The translations under genes and the position numbers were made by a program. The notes below the pieces were generated by a model. The model saw only the letters and a list, made by a program, of their open reading frames with translations. It was not told where the DNA came from and searched no databases. Below are positions 54,574 through 63,150 of a stretch of DNA of 64,000 nucleotides, one piece after another. Origin of the DNA: Peribacillus sp. ACCC06369 (GTDB lineage Bacteria > Bacillota > Bacilli > Bacillales > DSM-1321); contig NZ_JAUCEN010000002.1 in the NCBI RefSeq assembly GCF_030348945.1, forward strand, positions 3,844,001 through 3,908,000, read 5' to 3'. The stretch's first letter is position 1. Each line of letters starts with the position of its first letter.

Positions 54574-55407
54574 TTAGCTCATGTAAGGCTGGCACAACGG
54601 GCAAATATGTGTGCCACGTCCTCCAACAACCAGTTTTTCAAGTGGAGTGCCGCATGTTTTGCAGTTCTCGCCCTTTCGTCCATAGACATTCAGTTCCAAC
54701 TGAAACATGCCGATTTGCCCTTGAGAGTTAAGGTATGAACGAATCGTGCTTCCGCCTTTTTCCACCGCTTCAGCTAACGTTGCAATGATTTCTGCATGCA
54801 ACGTTTTTATTTCCTGCAATGATAGTGAAGAAGCGATTCTCTCCGGATGGATACCGGAACGGAATAACGACTCGTCCACATATATATTCCCAATCCCAAC
54901 GACAACCGTTTGATCAAGGAGAACCGGCTTGATTTTCCTGTTGGTTCTTGCCAATTTCGCACTAAGCCCCTCGACAGTAAAATCTTCAGATAACGGTTCA
55001 GGCCCTAAATGCAATAGCGGCAACCGCTCAAGTTCTTCCCCTTTTGCAAACAGATGCATCGTACCGAATTTCCGGACATCCCTGTATCGAAGTTCACTGC
55101 CATCCGTGAAAGTGAAGATTACATGGGTATGCTTATCGTAAGGCTCTTCTTTTGGATGCACCCCGTATTTCCCTTCCATCCTTAAATGCGAAACCATCGA
55201 ATAATCATCCAATGTGAAAATGAGGAACTTGCCCCGACGGCCTATACTCTGTATCGTCTGCCCCCTTAAAGCATCCTGAAACTGTTCGACAGGCTCAGGC
55301 GCTTTAATGATCTTTGGCCAGAAGACGGACACTTCCTTGATCTCTTTTCCGAGTACGAGCTGCTCTAACGTTCTTCTGACTGTTTCCACTTCTGGAAGTT
55401 CTGGCAT
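54574..55407 (-). CDS. mutM: Formamidopyrimidine-DNA glycosylase (Fpg/MutM)
   Basis: 277 aa. Removes 8-oxoguanine and other oxidised purines and cuts the abasic site. The catalytic N-terminus PELPEVE (Pro2, Glu3), H2TH domain and C-terminal zinc finger (CKTCGTP ... CPLCQ) are intact. The ATG at 55407 follows AGGTG; the reading to 55416 is not needed, since processing must leave Pro first. 19 bp after polA. Confidence 0.96.
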   Translation of the reverse strand: MPELPEVETVRRTLEQLVLGKEIKEVSVFWPKIIKAPEPVEQFQDALRGQTIQSIGRRGKFLIFTLDDYSMVSHLRMEGKYGVHPKEEPYDKHTHVIFTFTDGSELRYRDVRKFGTMHLFAKGEELERLPLLHLGPEPLSEDFTVEGLSAKLARTNRKIKPVLLDQTVVVGIGNIYVDESLFRSGIHPERIASSLSLQEIKTLHAEIIATLAEAVEKGGSTIRSYLNSQGQIGMFQLELNVYGRKGENCKTCGTPLEKLVVGGRGTHICPLCQPYMS

Positions 55408-55426
55408 TGCAATCACCTATCTTTTA

Positions 55427-58051
55427 TTATTTGGCATCAAACCATGTCGGCCCGAAAGCATAATCCACCTTAAGGGGCACGTTCAATTCAATGGCATTTT
55501 CCATTTCCTCAGGAACGATCACCTTAAGGATTTCTAGTTCCTCAGGAGGTGTTTCAAAAATCAATTCATCATGCACCTGAAGAAGCATTCTCGTTTTCAG
55601 CCCTTCACTTTTCAGGCGCTTATTCATATTTATCATCGCAAGCTTGATGATATCCGCGGCACTGCCTTGAATCGGCGTGTTCATCGCTGTCCGTTCGGCA
55701 AAGCTCCTGATGTTGAAATTCCTGCTAGTAATCTCAGGTATATATCGCCTTCTTTGCATCAGGGTCGTGCTATACCCTTTTTGACGGGCTTCATGTATGC
55801 TTTCTTCCATATATTCCTGAACACCAGGAAAGCTCCTTAAATACTTCTCGATGAACTCTCCAGCTTCTTTTCTCGTGATGCCAAGACTTTGAGATAGCCC
55901 GTAATCACTTATACCATAAACGATTCCGAAGTTGACCGCTTTGGCTTGGCGCCTCATGTTCGAAGTGACTTCCTCCGCCGATACATGGAACACATCCATA
56001 GCTGTCCTTGTATGGATGTCCATCCCGGCCTGGAATGCTTCCACCAATCCGCTGTCATTGGCGATATGCGCCAGCACGCGTAACTCGATTTGAGAATAGT
56101 CAGCAGCAAAAATGATCCAATCCTTTTCGGAAGGAATGAATGCCTGCCTGATTTTCCTGCCTTCTTCCAGTCTGATCGGGATATTCTGCAGATTGGGGTC
56201 TGTAGAACTTAACCGGCCGGTCTGGGTCAATGCTTGGTTGAACCGGGTGTGAACCTTGTCCGATTTACCATTGACCACTTTAAGCAAGCCTTCAATATAA
56301 GTCGATTGCAACTTACCAAGCTGGCGGTAAAGTAATATTTCCTTAACGATATTATGCTGGCTCTCCAGTTTTTCCAGCACATCGGCTGAAGTCGAATAAC
56401 CTGTTTTGGTTTTCTTCATGACCGGAAGCTCCAACTTTTCAAAAAGGATGGCCCCAAGCTGTTTAGGTGAATTGATATTGAAAGCCTCTCCAGCCAAATC
56501 AAAAATTCGTGCTTCGATGGTTCTTAAACGAATGGCTAATTCCTGCCCCATGTTTTTCAGCCGGCCTATATCCACCTTGATGCCCTGCCATTCCATATTC
56601 GCCAGGATGATCGACAGTGGAAGCTCCAGTTCCGTTAATAGATGATATTGCTCGAACTCTTGCAGCTTATCGATCATCGGTTCTTTAAGAGAAAGGATCG
56701 CCTTTGATTTTCTGGCGATATGCTCACTTAGTTCAGCTTGCTCAGGTATCTTGCGTTTTGCACCTTTCCCATAAAAAACATCATCGGTTTCAAGACGGAT
56801 TGTACCTTGAGTTTTCGTGATTTCTGCCACTTCGTCCACTGACTCTGCCGGATCCAGGATATAGGAAGCCAAAAACACATCAAAATCGATGCCTTTTATT
56901 TCGACGCCTCGATGACGGAGTGCCACAACCGTACGCTTCGCATCGAAAACCGTTTTCTTTTTTGTTTCATCCTCTGCCCAAGTTTTAAATGCCGCGGAAC
57001 TCAGGGCATCATCTCCATGGAAGTAAAAATGACCTTGTTCATTACTGATGGAAATCCCGATAATATCTGCACGATGATAATTATCTTCTAAAGTCTCAAC
57101 ATATAAAGCACTTTCATCTGTAAACATTCCTTCTGTCATTTCACCCGTGTGAACCTCTATCTTTTCCTGTTCAAGAGGTTCACTTTCCGTTACATCCAAT
57201 TTATCGAGCAAAGTAGAAAAGCCAAGCTCTTTATAGAATGAGATGACTCGATCCTGATCTATGCCACTGTACTCGGTCTCATTTACAGAAACCTCAAGCG
57301 GAGCTTCCCTCGTAATTGTAGCCAGCTCTTTACTTAATAGGGCCAGGTCTTTATGTTCTTCTATTTTTTCTTTCAATTTTTGTCCGCTTACCTCATCGAT
57401 CGACTGCAGAAGGTTTTCCACCGTTTCAAATTGATGCAATAACTTAAGTGCAGTCTTTTCACCAACACCCGGTATGCCGGGAATATTGTCTGAGGCATCT
57501 CCCATCAGCCCTTTTAAGTCAATGATCTGCAAGGGGGATAGACCGTATTTTTCATGTATATGCTTTGGAGTGTATTCCTCAATTTCAGTAATCCCCTTTT
57601 TCGTGATGGAAACCGTCGTACTTGGGGAGGATAATTGTGTTAAATCCTTATCACCGGAAATGACCTTCACTTCAAAACCATCTTTTTCCGCTTGTAAAGA
57701 AAGCGTACCGATAATATCATCGGCTTCGTAGTTCTCCAGTTCATACCTTTTTATTTGAAAACAATCAAGCAGCTCGCGAATGAATGGAAATTGCTCGGAT
57801 AATTCAGGCGGCGTTTTTTGGCGTCCTCCCTTATATTCTTTAAATGAGGCATGCCTGAATGTCGTTTTACCCGCATCGAATGCAACAAGTATGTGCGTTG
57901 GCTTTTCTTCCTCAAGGATGCGGTTGAGCATCATGGTGAATCCGTACACGGAATTCGTATGGACCCCTTTATCATTATTCAAGAGCGGAAGCGCAAAAAA
58001 TGCACGGTAAGCAATGCTATTTCCATCTATGAGTACTAACTTTTTATCCAA
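55427..58051 (-). CDS. polA: DNA polymerase I
   Basis: 874 aa. N-terminal 5'-3' exonuclease (LIDGNSIAYRAFFALP, GDKDLTQL), a 3'-5' exonuclease-like middle domain that lacks the usual Asp-x-Glu pair (YVETLEDNY) and is probably inactive, as in other Bacillus Pol I, and a polymerase domain with motifs A (ADYSQIELRVLAHI), B (RRQAKAVNFGIVYG) and C (LLQVHDELIFE). Start TTG at 58051, 6 nt after GGAGGAAG. Leads polA-mutM-ytaF-coaE. Confidence 0.97.
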   Translation of the reverse strand: MDKKLVLIDGNSIAYRAFFALPLLNNDKGVHTNSVYGFTMMLNRILEEEKPTHILVAFDAGKTTFRHASFKEYKGGRQKTPPELSEQFPFIRELLDCFQIKRYELENYEADDIIGTLSLQAEKDGFEVKVISGDKDLTQLSSPSTTVSITKKGITEIEEYTPKHIHEKYGLSPLQIIDLKGLMGDASDNIPGIPGVGEKTALKLLHQFETVENLLQSIDEVSGQKLKEKIEEHKDLALLSKELATITREAPLEVSVNETEYSGIDQDRVISFYKELGFSTLLDKLDVTESEPLEQEKIEVHTGEMTEGMFTDESALYVETLEDNYHRADIIGISISNEQGHFYFHGDDALSSAAFKTWAEDETKKKTVFDAKRTVVALRHRGVEIKGIDFDVFLASYILDPAESVDEVAEITKTQGTIRLETDDVFYGKGAKRKIPEQAELSEHIARKSKAILSLKEPMIDKLQEFEQYHLLTELELPLSIILANMEWQGIKVDIGRLKNMGQELAIRLRTIEARIFDLAGEAFNINSPKQLGAILFEKLELPVMKKTKTGYSTSADVLEKLESQHNIVKEILLYRQLGKLQSTYIEGLLKVVNGKSDKVHTRFNQALTQTGRLSSTDPNLQNIPIRLEEGRKIRQAFIPSEKDWIIFAADYSQIELRVLAHIANDSGLVEAFQAGMDIHTRTAMDVFHVSAEEVTSNMRRQAKAVNFGIVYGISDYGLSQSLGITRKEAGEFIEKYLRSFPGVQEYMEESIHEARQKGYSTTLMQRRRYIPEITSRNFNIRSFAERTAMNTPIQGSAADIIKLAMINMNKRLKSEGLKTRMLLQVHDELIFETPPEELEILKVIVPEEMENAIELNVPLKVDYAFGPTWFDAK

Positions 58052-58178
58052 ATCCGTCTTCCTCCAGTCATACAGGTTTATGTAGTTTTAGCTTCTATTT
58101 AAAAACGCAAAAAGCCGTTCATTTTCTTTCTCTATTCTACCATGAGTAGAAGCGGAAAGAAAAATGACGGCGACGCGG

Positions 58179-59111
58179 TTATTTAGTATTTCCCATTAAC
58201 AAGCTGGCATAAGGGGAATCCGACGGCAGGATGATGACCGTTTGATCTCCAATGGTTTTTTGATAGGATTCAAGAGTCCGGTATAGTTTATAGAATTCGG
58301 GGTCTTTGGAAAACGACTTATTATAGATTTTCGCTGCTTCCCCTTCTCCTTCAGCCCTGATCACTTCTGCATCAGCTTCTGCAGTCGAGAGCAATTCTTT
58401 CACTTTCCGATCAGTATCCGCAATGATACGGTTTTTCTTCGCATCACCTTTGGATAGGTACTCTTGCGCTTTCGATTCCCGCTCGGAAATCATCCTCTTG
58501 AAGACGGATGCTTCGTTTTCGGCGGGCAGGTCAGTCCGCTTTATCCGGACATCCGTCAAGCTGATGCCATAACTGTCCTTTTGCAGCAGATCGTTGACTT
58601 TATCCGTTATGCGGTCGTTTAAACTTCCCCTGGATGACTTCTCATCATTGATGATTTCATCATAATTCAGCTGTCCAAGCTCTGAACGAACTGCCGAATA
58701 GATGAACTCTTCCATTTTCGTTTCGGCATTCTCGAGCGTCCTTGCATTTGTAATCAATTTCTTCGGATCTTCTATTCTCCATACTGCATAGTTATCGATC
58801 AACATCCGCTTTTTATCTTTCGTATTGATTTCCGCTTCAGATACATCAGAACTCATCTGATACTTCGGCAAGGTCATCACACTCTGAATGAATGGCACCT
58901 TCGCCTTTAATCCCGGGGACTTATCAATCCTTACCACCTCTCCGAATTGACGGACGGCTTTATATTCGCCCTCTTTGACGATATATACATTGGTGAAGAT
59001 GATTAGCAGCAATGCGATGAAAATAATCAGGAAAATGCCAAATTTCACATAGCCTCTCCAATGAAAATCACCTTTTTTAAGCTCAGAGAAATCTACTATT
59101 TTTCCGCTCAT
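58179..59111 (-). CDS. hflC: SPFH-domain protein HflC
   Basis: 310 aa. One N-terminal span (about residues 23-45) and an SPFH/band-7 domain (YIVKEGEYKAVRQFGEVVRI ... VPFIQSVMTLPKY), then a coiled-coil rich in Ala/Glu (AEADAEVIRAEGEGEAAKIY). With HflK forms the large membrane cage that controls FtsH in other bacteria. The ATG overlaps the hflK stop by 4 nt. B. subtilis lacks this pair at this locus; here it lies between phoR and polA. Confidence 0.92.
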   Translation of the reverse strand: MSGKIVDFSELKKGDFHWRGYVKFGIFLIIFIALLLIIFTNVYIVKEGEYKAVRQFGEVVRIDKSPGLKAKVPFIQSVMTLPKYQMSSDVSEAEINTKDKKRMLIDNYAVWRIEDPKKLITNARTLENAETKMEEFIYSAVRSELGQLNYDEIINDEKSSRGSLNDRITDKVNDLLQKDSYGISLTDVRIKRTDLPAENEASVFKRMISERESKAQEYLSKGDAKKNRIIADTDRKVKELLSTAEADAEVIRAEGEGEAAKIYNKSFSKDPEFYKLYRTLESYQKTIGDQTVIILPSDSPYASLLMGNTK

Positions 59112-60151
59112 TGTTTAACGCCCCCTTCCCCTGTCGCTTTTTCTTCCGATGCATTCCCTTTTTTCGTTCCTTCTTCAGGTGTAGCGGCTTCATCAGGAGC
59201 AGGCGTTTTTTTCGTTTCTTCCTTTTCAAGCGGGCGAAGCGGCAAGTACTTCATTGTGTTTCCATCATCATTCATGATATAAATCTCCGCATTCGGCAAT
59301 ACTCCTTCGAGGGTCTCAATAATAAGGCGGTCCTTCGTAATCCCCTTATTGCCCTTATACTCACTGAGTAATTTTTCAAAGACCGCAACATCCCCACGGG
59401 CAGCTTCCGTCCGGGCAGCTTTATCCCCATTAGCCTGTGAAATGATGGCGTCTTTTTCCCCTTCCGCTTCATTCATCCGTTTATTTTCATATTTATCCGC
59501 TTCGTTGACTTTCGTATTTGCCGTTTCACGGGCATCCGTTACATTGGTAAATGCTTTCCTAACTTCTTCATTCGGTAGCTCCACATCCTGGAGTTTAACC
59601 GCTGATATGGAAATCCCAACATCATATTTTTCCATTAGCTGTGACAACAAATCCCTTACATCCGCTTCAATTTGCGCTTTTCCAGATGTAAGTGCATCAT
59701 CGATTTTCGTACTGCCGATAATGCTCCGTAACGCGGCTGACGTCGTATCATATAAAATTTTCTCAGGATCATCTGCATTGTACAGATATTTTGGAGGGTC
59801 TGTTATTTTCCACTGCACCACTAGATCTGCCAGCACAATATTTTCATCACCCGTAATCATTTTGGTCTCACTCGGGTAATCCTTCACCTCTCCATCCTCT
59901 TCCTTATATCCAAATTTAAGACTGAATGTTTCTTTCGATAATTTCTCGACCGATTGGATCGGCCAAGGCAGTTTAAAGTGAAGTCCCGGTTCTGTTATCG
60001 TCTGCTCCACCTCACCAAACGTCATTATGACAGCTTGATCGGATTCATCAACCGTGTACCAGGTCGATATCGCAACTACACCCAAAATTAAAATAAGAAA
60101 GACTAGTCCCGTGATCGTATATATCCTTTTTAAGCTAACGATATGTATCAC
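59108..60151 (-). CDS. hflK: SPFH-domain protein HflK
   Basis: 347 aa. N-terminal span (about 10-30), SPFH domain (YTVDESDQAVIMTFGEVEQT, PGLHFKLPWPIQSVEKL) and a C-terminal coiled coil, ending in a Lys/Glu/Gly-rich tail (about 305-347). The start is uncertain: GTG at 60151 sits inside its own AAGAAGGGGTG site; no other ATG/GTG/TTG follows for 40 codons. First gene of hflKC, behind a sigma-W-like promoter. Confidence 0.9.
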   Translation of the reverse strand: MIHIVSLKRIYTITGLVFLILILGVVAISTWYTVDESDQAVIMTFGEVEQTITEPGLHFKLPWPIQSVEKLSKETFSLKFGYKEEDGEVKDYPSETKMITGDENIVLADLVVQWKITDPPKYLYNADDPEKILYDTTSAALRSIIGSTKIDDALTSGKAQIEADVRDLLSQLMEKYDVGISISAVKLQDVELPNEEVRKAFTNVTDARETANTKVNEADKYENKRMNEAEGEKDAIISQANGDKAARTEAARGDVAVFEKLLSEYKGNKGITKDRLIIETLEGVLPNAEIYIMNDDGNTMKYLPLRPLEKEETKKTPAPDEAATPEEGTKKGNASEEKATGEGGVKQ

Positions 60152-60178
60152 CCCTTCTTTGCTGTGTTATATCTTATT

Positions 60179-60204
60179 TACGCAAGAAAGGGCCTAAAGT
60201 TTCA
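60179..60204 (-). promoter_or_regulatory. Sigma-W-like promoter of hflKC
   Basis: TGAAAC (60199-60204), 16-bp spacer, CGTA (60179-60182), an exact sigma-W pattern. It gives a leader of about 20 nt to the hflK start. Confidence 0.75.
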
Positions 60205-60274
60205 TGAAAATCAAATATTTTCCTAAGAAAATAGGATAGAGGAATGGTTCCCGGGGAATATAGCCAAAAATAAA

Positions 60275-60297
60275 AGACAGAGACTATGTGTCTCTGT
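60275..60297 (-). terminator. Terminator after phoR
   Basis: GACAGAGAC (60275-60283) pairs with GTCTCTGTC (60289-60297), followed by TTTTATTTTT on the minus strand. Confidence 0.88.
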
Positions 60298-60399
60298 CAA
60301 TGTTTAACTCCTTGGATGAGGGGTTGTACAACCATTGTACCCCTGCATTATGAAGCGGGTTTTAAGAAATTGTAAAGGAAATGTAAATTGAGAAACCCG

Positions 60400-62178
60400 C
60401 TACATTTTTCCTTTTAAGCTTTTATTTAAAGTGACTGTAAAAGTCGTCCCCGTTCCAGGTGTGCTCTCCACGTTGATTTTACCTTTATGGACTTCTATTA
60501 TATGCTTGACGATCGCAAGTCCAATGCCAGTTCCTCCTGAATCGCGGCTCCTTGCCTTATCGATCCGGTAAAACCGTTCAAAGATCCTCGGCAGTTCTTT
60601 TTCTTCGATGCCGATTCCGCTATCTTGAACCGCAATATCAACCGTCTGTTCTTTCTCCAAGATGTTCACGGTGACACTCCCGCCATTAGGTGTATAGGTC
60701 AATGCGTTGGTTATCAAATTAATGAAAACCTGTTTGATCCTGTCAGATTCCCCTTCAATGAATACCGGTTCCCGTGATGCTTTAATTTCAAGCGAGACTT
60801 CTTTTTCCCTAAGCTTCCCAATAAGCATTTCCTGGATTTCGCCAAGCACTTTCGTAATATCCACGACGCCTGCATTCAAAACGAATTCCTGTTGCTCCAT
60901 TTTAGATAAATTCAGAAGCTCCTGAATGAGTTCTTGCAGCCGATCACTTTCTTTCAGGATAATCGATAAAAAGTGCTTTAAGGTCTTTTCATCTTTTAAA
61001 GCCCCATCCAACAAAGTTTCTGAAAAGCCTTTAATTGATGTAATCGGGGTTCTCAATTCATGGGACACATTTGCCACGAAATCCTTCCGCATCTGTTCGA
61101 GCCTTTTTAATTCGGTGATATCATGGAAAATGAGGAGGATCCCCTTCCATTCATCATGATTCCCGATGATTGGAGCCCCGTAAATCTCAAAATGCTTACG
61201 TTCGATGGCAAGTGGTATCTTCACCTGGCGTTTTATCGTTTTTTCCGTTCGAAAGATCTCTTCGATGATGGCAATCACTTCCTGATCTTTAATGACCGAG
61301 TAATATTCCTGAAACAAAAACGTAGCGGCGTTTACATGGAAGCTTTTCTTGAATTCACGGTTGATTAAGGTGGTATACCCTTTACTGTCTATCAGCAAGA
61401 CTCCACTACCGATATTTTCAACAAGTGTTTCCAAACGATCCTGATTCATTTCCCTCGCTATCTCTGTTTCCTGAAGATTCCTCGCCAATATGTTCAAGGA
61501 AGTTGTCAGCATTCCCGTTTCATCTGAATGTCGCCCGAATGTCCGAGTTCCATAATTCCCTTTTGCCAGTTCAATGGCCGCCATCGTCGCTTCCTCGATC
61601 GGACGGGTATAATATGAAGTGATTTTACTCGCAAGCATGAGAATGATGATCAGGGCGACTCCTAAACAAATGATCAATATTTGCCACATTTGTTTATTCA
61701 CTTGATTGATGGCCTCTATTTCATTGCTATGAACGACAAAACCTTCAATCTCGCCATCCTTTTCAACCGTCTTCCAATAATAATGGAGGTCCGATTCCCC
61801 TTCAACCACTTCATACCCTTCCCTATGCTTAAGCCCTTTTTCCAAAGTTATTTTTCGAAGGACATTGGCATGACTTTTAAGTATTTCATTGGATGATGTC
61901 GAATCGTATAATATTTCCCCATTCGTGGAGAGTATGGTTAAGTTCGAATCTAAAAGGGGTGTCAGTTTTGCCGTCTTGCCTTTTTCCAAAAAAGACACGA
62001 TCCCCCCATGCTCTTGAATATATGTAGAAATGAAAAATGTTTCGTTCTGTATACGCTCATTGAACGTTTTAATATAATAACTTTTGAACAAATGTCCTAA
62101 TAAAAAGCCCACGGCCATCAGGACGACCATCACTAGCGTGATAAGGGTATATAAGAGCTTTTTACGGTAGGTCGTCAT
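60400..62178 (-). CDS. phoR: Phosphate-sensing histidine kinase PhoR
   Basis: 592 aa. Span 1 (about 8-30), extracytoplasmic domain (31-163), span 2 (about 165-185), HAMP (186-240), PAS (about 245-355), HisKA with the phosphorylated His373 in VSHELRTP, and HATPase with DSGIGIEEKELPRIFERFYR and DSGGTGIGLAIVKHI. Senses phosphate starvation and phosphorylates PhoP. Its start overlaps the phoP stop by 4 nt. Confidence 0.96.
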   Translation of the reverse strand: MTTYRKKLLYTLITLVMVVLMAVGFLLGHLFKSYYIKTFNERIQNETFFISTYIQEHGGIVSFLEKGKTAKLTPLLDSNLTILSTNGEILYDSTSSNEILKSHANVLRKITLEKGLKHREGYEVVEGESDLHYYWKTVEKDGEIEGFVVHSNEIEAINQVNKQMWQILIICLGVALIIILMLASKITSYYTRPIEEATMAAIELAKGNYGTRTFGRHSDETGMLTTSLNILARNLQETEIAREMNQDRLETLVENIGSGVLLIDSKGYTTLINREFKKSFHVNAATFLFQEYYSVIKDQEVIAIIEEIFRTEKTIKRQVKIPLAIERKHFEIYGAPIIGNHDEWKGILLIFHDITELKRLEQMRKDFVANVSHELRTPITSIKGFSETLLDGALKDEKTLKHFLSIILKESDRLQELIQELLNLSKMEQQEFVLNAGVVDITKVLGEIQEMLIGKLREKEVSLEIKASREPVFIEGESDRIKQVFINLITNALTYTPNGGSVTVNILEKEQTVDIAVQDSGIGIEEKELPRIFERFYRIDKARSRDSGGTGIGLAIVKHIIEVHKGKINVESTPGTGTTFTVTLNKSLKGKM

Positions 62179-62894
62179 TCTTTTTTAGGCTCCTCAAGCT
62201 TATACCCCAAGCCCCTTATCGTTTTAATATATAGAGGTTTTTTTGTATCCTTCTCTATTTTTTCACGTAGATGGCTAATATGCACATCGACGATTCGTGA
62301 ATCTCCCGCGAAATCATAATTCCATACCGCACTGAGCAGTTGGTCCCTCGTCAGCACTCTGCCTTTATTCTTCGCCAAGTATAAAAGTAATTCAAATTCC
62401 TTTGGAGTCAATTCTAATTGCTGTTCATCAAAGAATGCTTCGTATCGTTCCGGGAATACCTTCAATTCCCCTAATTTCAAGAGACCATCTTCCTGATCCT
62501 GACTTGAGTCACTGCCGTTCGATTGAAACTGGGATCTTCTTAATATGGCTTTAATCCGGGCCACTACCTCCCGCGGACTGAATGGTTTGGTCAAGTAATC
62601 ATCCGCTCCAAGTTCAAGTCCCAGCACTTTGTCAAATTCATCGTCCTTTGCCGTCAGCATCAAGATCGGTATATTGATTTTTTGCTGGCGAAGCTCCTTG
62701 CATACTTCAAGCCCATCCATTTTAGGCAGCATCAAATCCAATACCACTAAATCGGGGCGTATATCCACAGCAGCCTGGAGCCCTTGTTCCCCATCCAAGG
62801 CCGTAATCACCGAATAGCCCGCTTGTTCTAAATTGTACTGAAGTAAGGTAACTATTGATTGTTCATCATCCACTACGAGAATTTTCTTTGACAT
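62175..62894 (-). CDS. phoP: Phosphate response regulator PhoP
   Basis: 239 aa OmpR-type regulator. Receiver domain with phospho-acceptor D53 (VVLDLMLPKMDG) and acidic pair D9-D10, and a C-terminal winged helix (YEAFFDEQQLELTPKEFELL, DVHISHLREKIEKD). Controls the Pho regulon. AGGAGG site before the ATG. Between mdh and phoR as in B. subtilis. Confidence 0.97.
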   Translation of the reverse strand: MSKKILVVDDEQSIVTLLQYNLEQAGYSVITALDGEQGLQAAVDIRPDLVVLDLMLPKMDGLEVCKELRQQKINIPILMLTAKDDEFDKVLGLELGADDYLTKPFSPREVVARIKAILRRSQFQSNGSDSSQDQEDGLLKLGELKVFPERYEAFFDEQQLELTPKEFELLLYLAKNKGRVLTRDQLLSAVWNYDFAGDSRIVDVHISHLREKIEKDTKKPLYIKTIRGLGYKLEEPKKE

Positions 62895-63061
62895 TAGATC
62901 CTCCTGAATTATGTATTACCCCATAGACCAAATTCAGTCTACTCATCCACTTCCATTATAAAGAATATTATATGAAATTTACACATAAAAAAAACACATA
63001 GAAAGTTATTCCTACATTCAGCACCCCGCTAGAGTGGTTCGCGCCGTCTTTTGAAGCCGAT

Positions 63062-63122
63062 AAAAAAACTGCCCGGAGAATGGAAAGGGGGCCTTGGCCT
63101 TCCCTTCCAGTATCCGGGCAGT
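63062..63122 (-). terminator. Terminator after mdh
   Basis: ACTGCCCGGA (63069-63078) pairs with TCCGGGCAGT (63113-63122), with a second inner stem (TGGAAAGGG/CCCTTCCA); seven T's on the minus strand. Confidence 0.88.
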
Positions 63123-63150
63123 CTGATCAAGAGATTGTTTTCACTATCCC

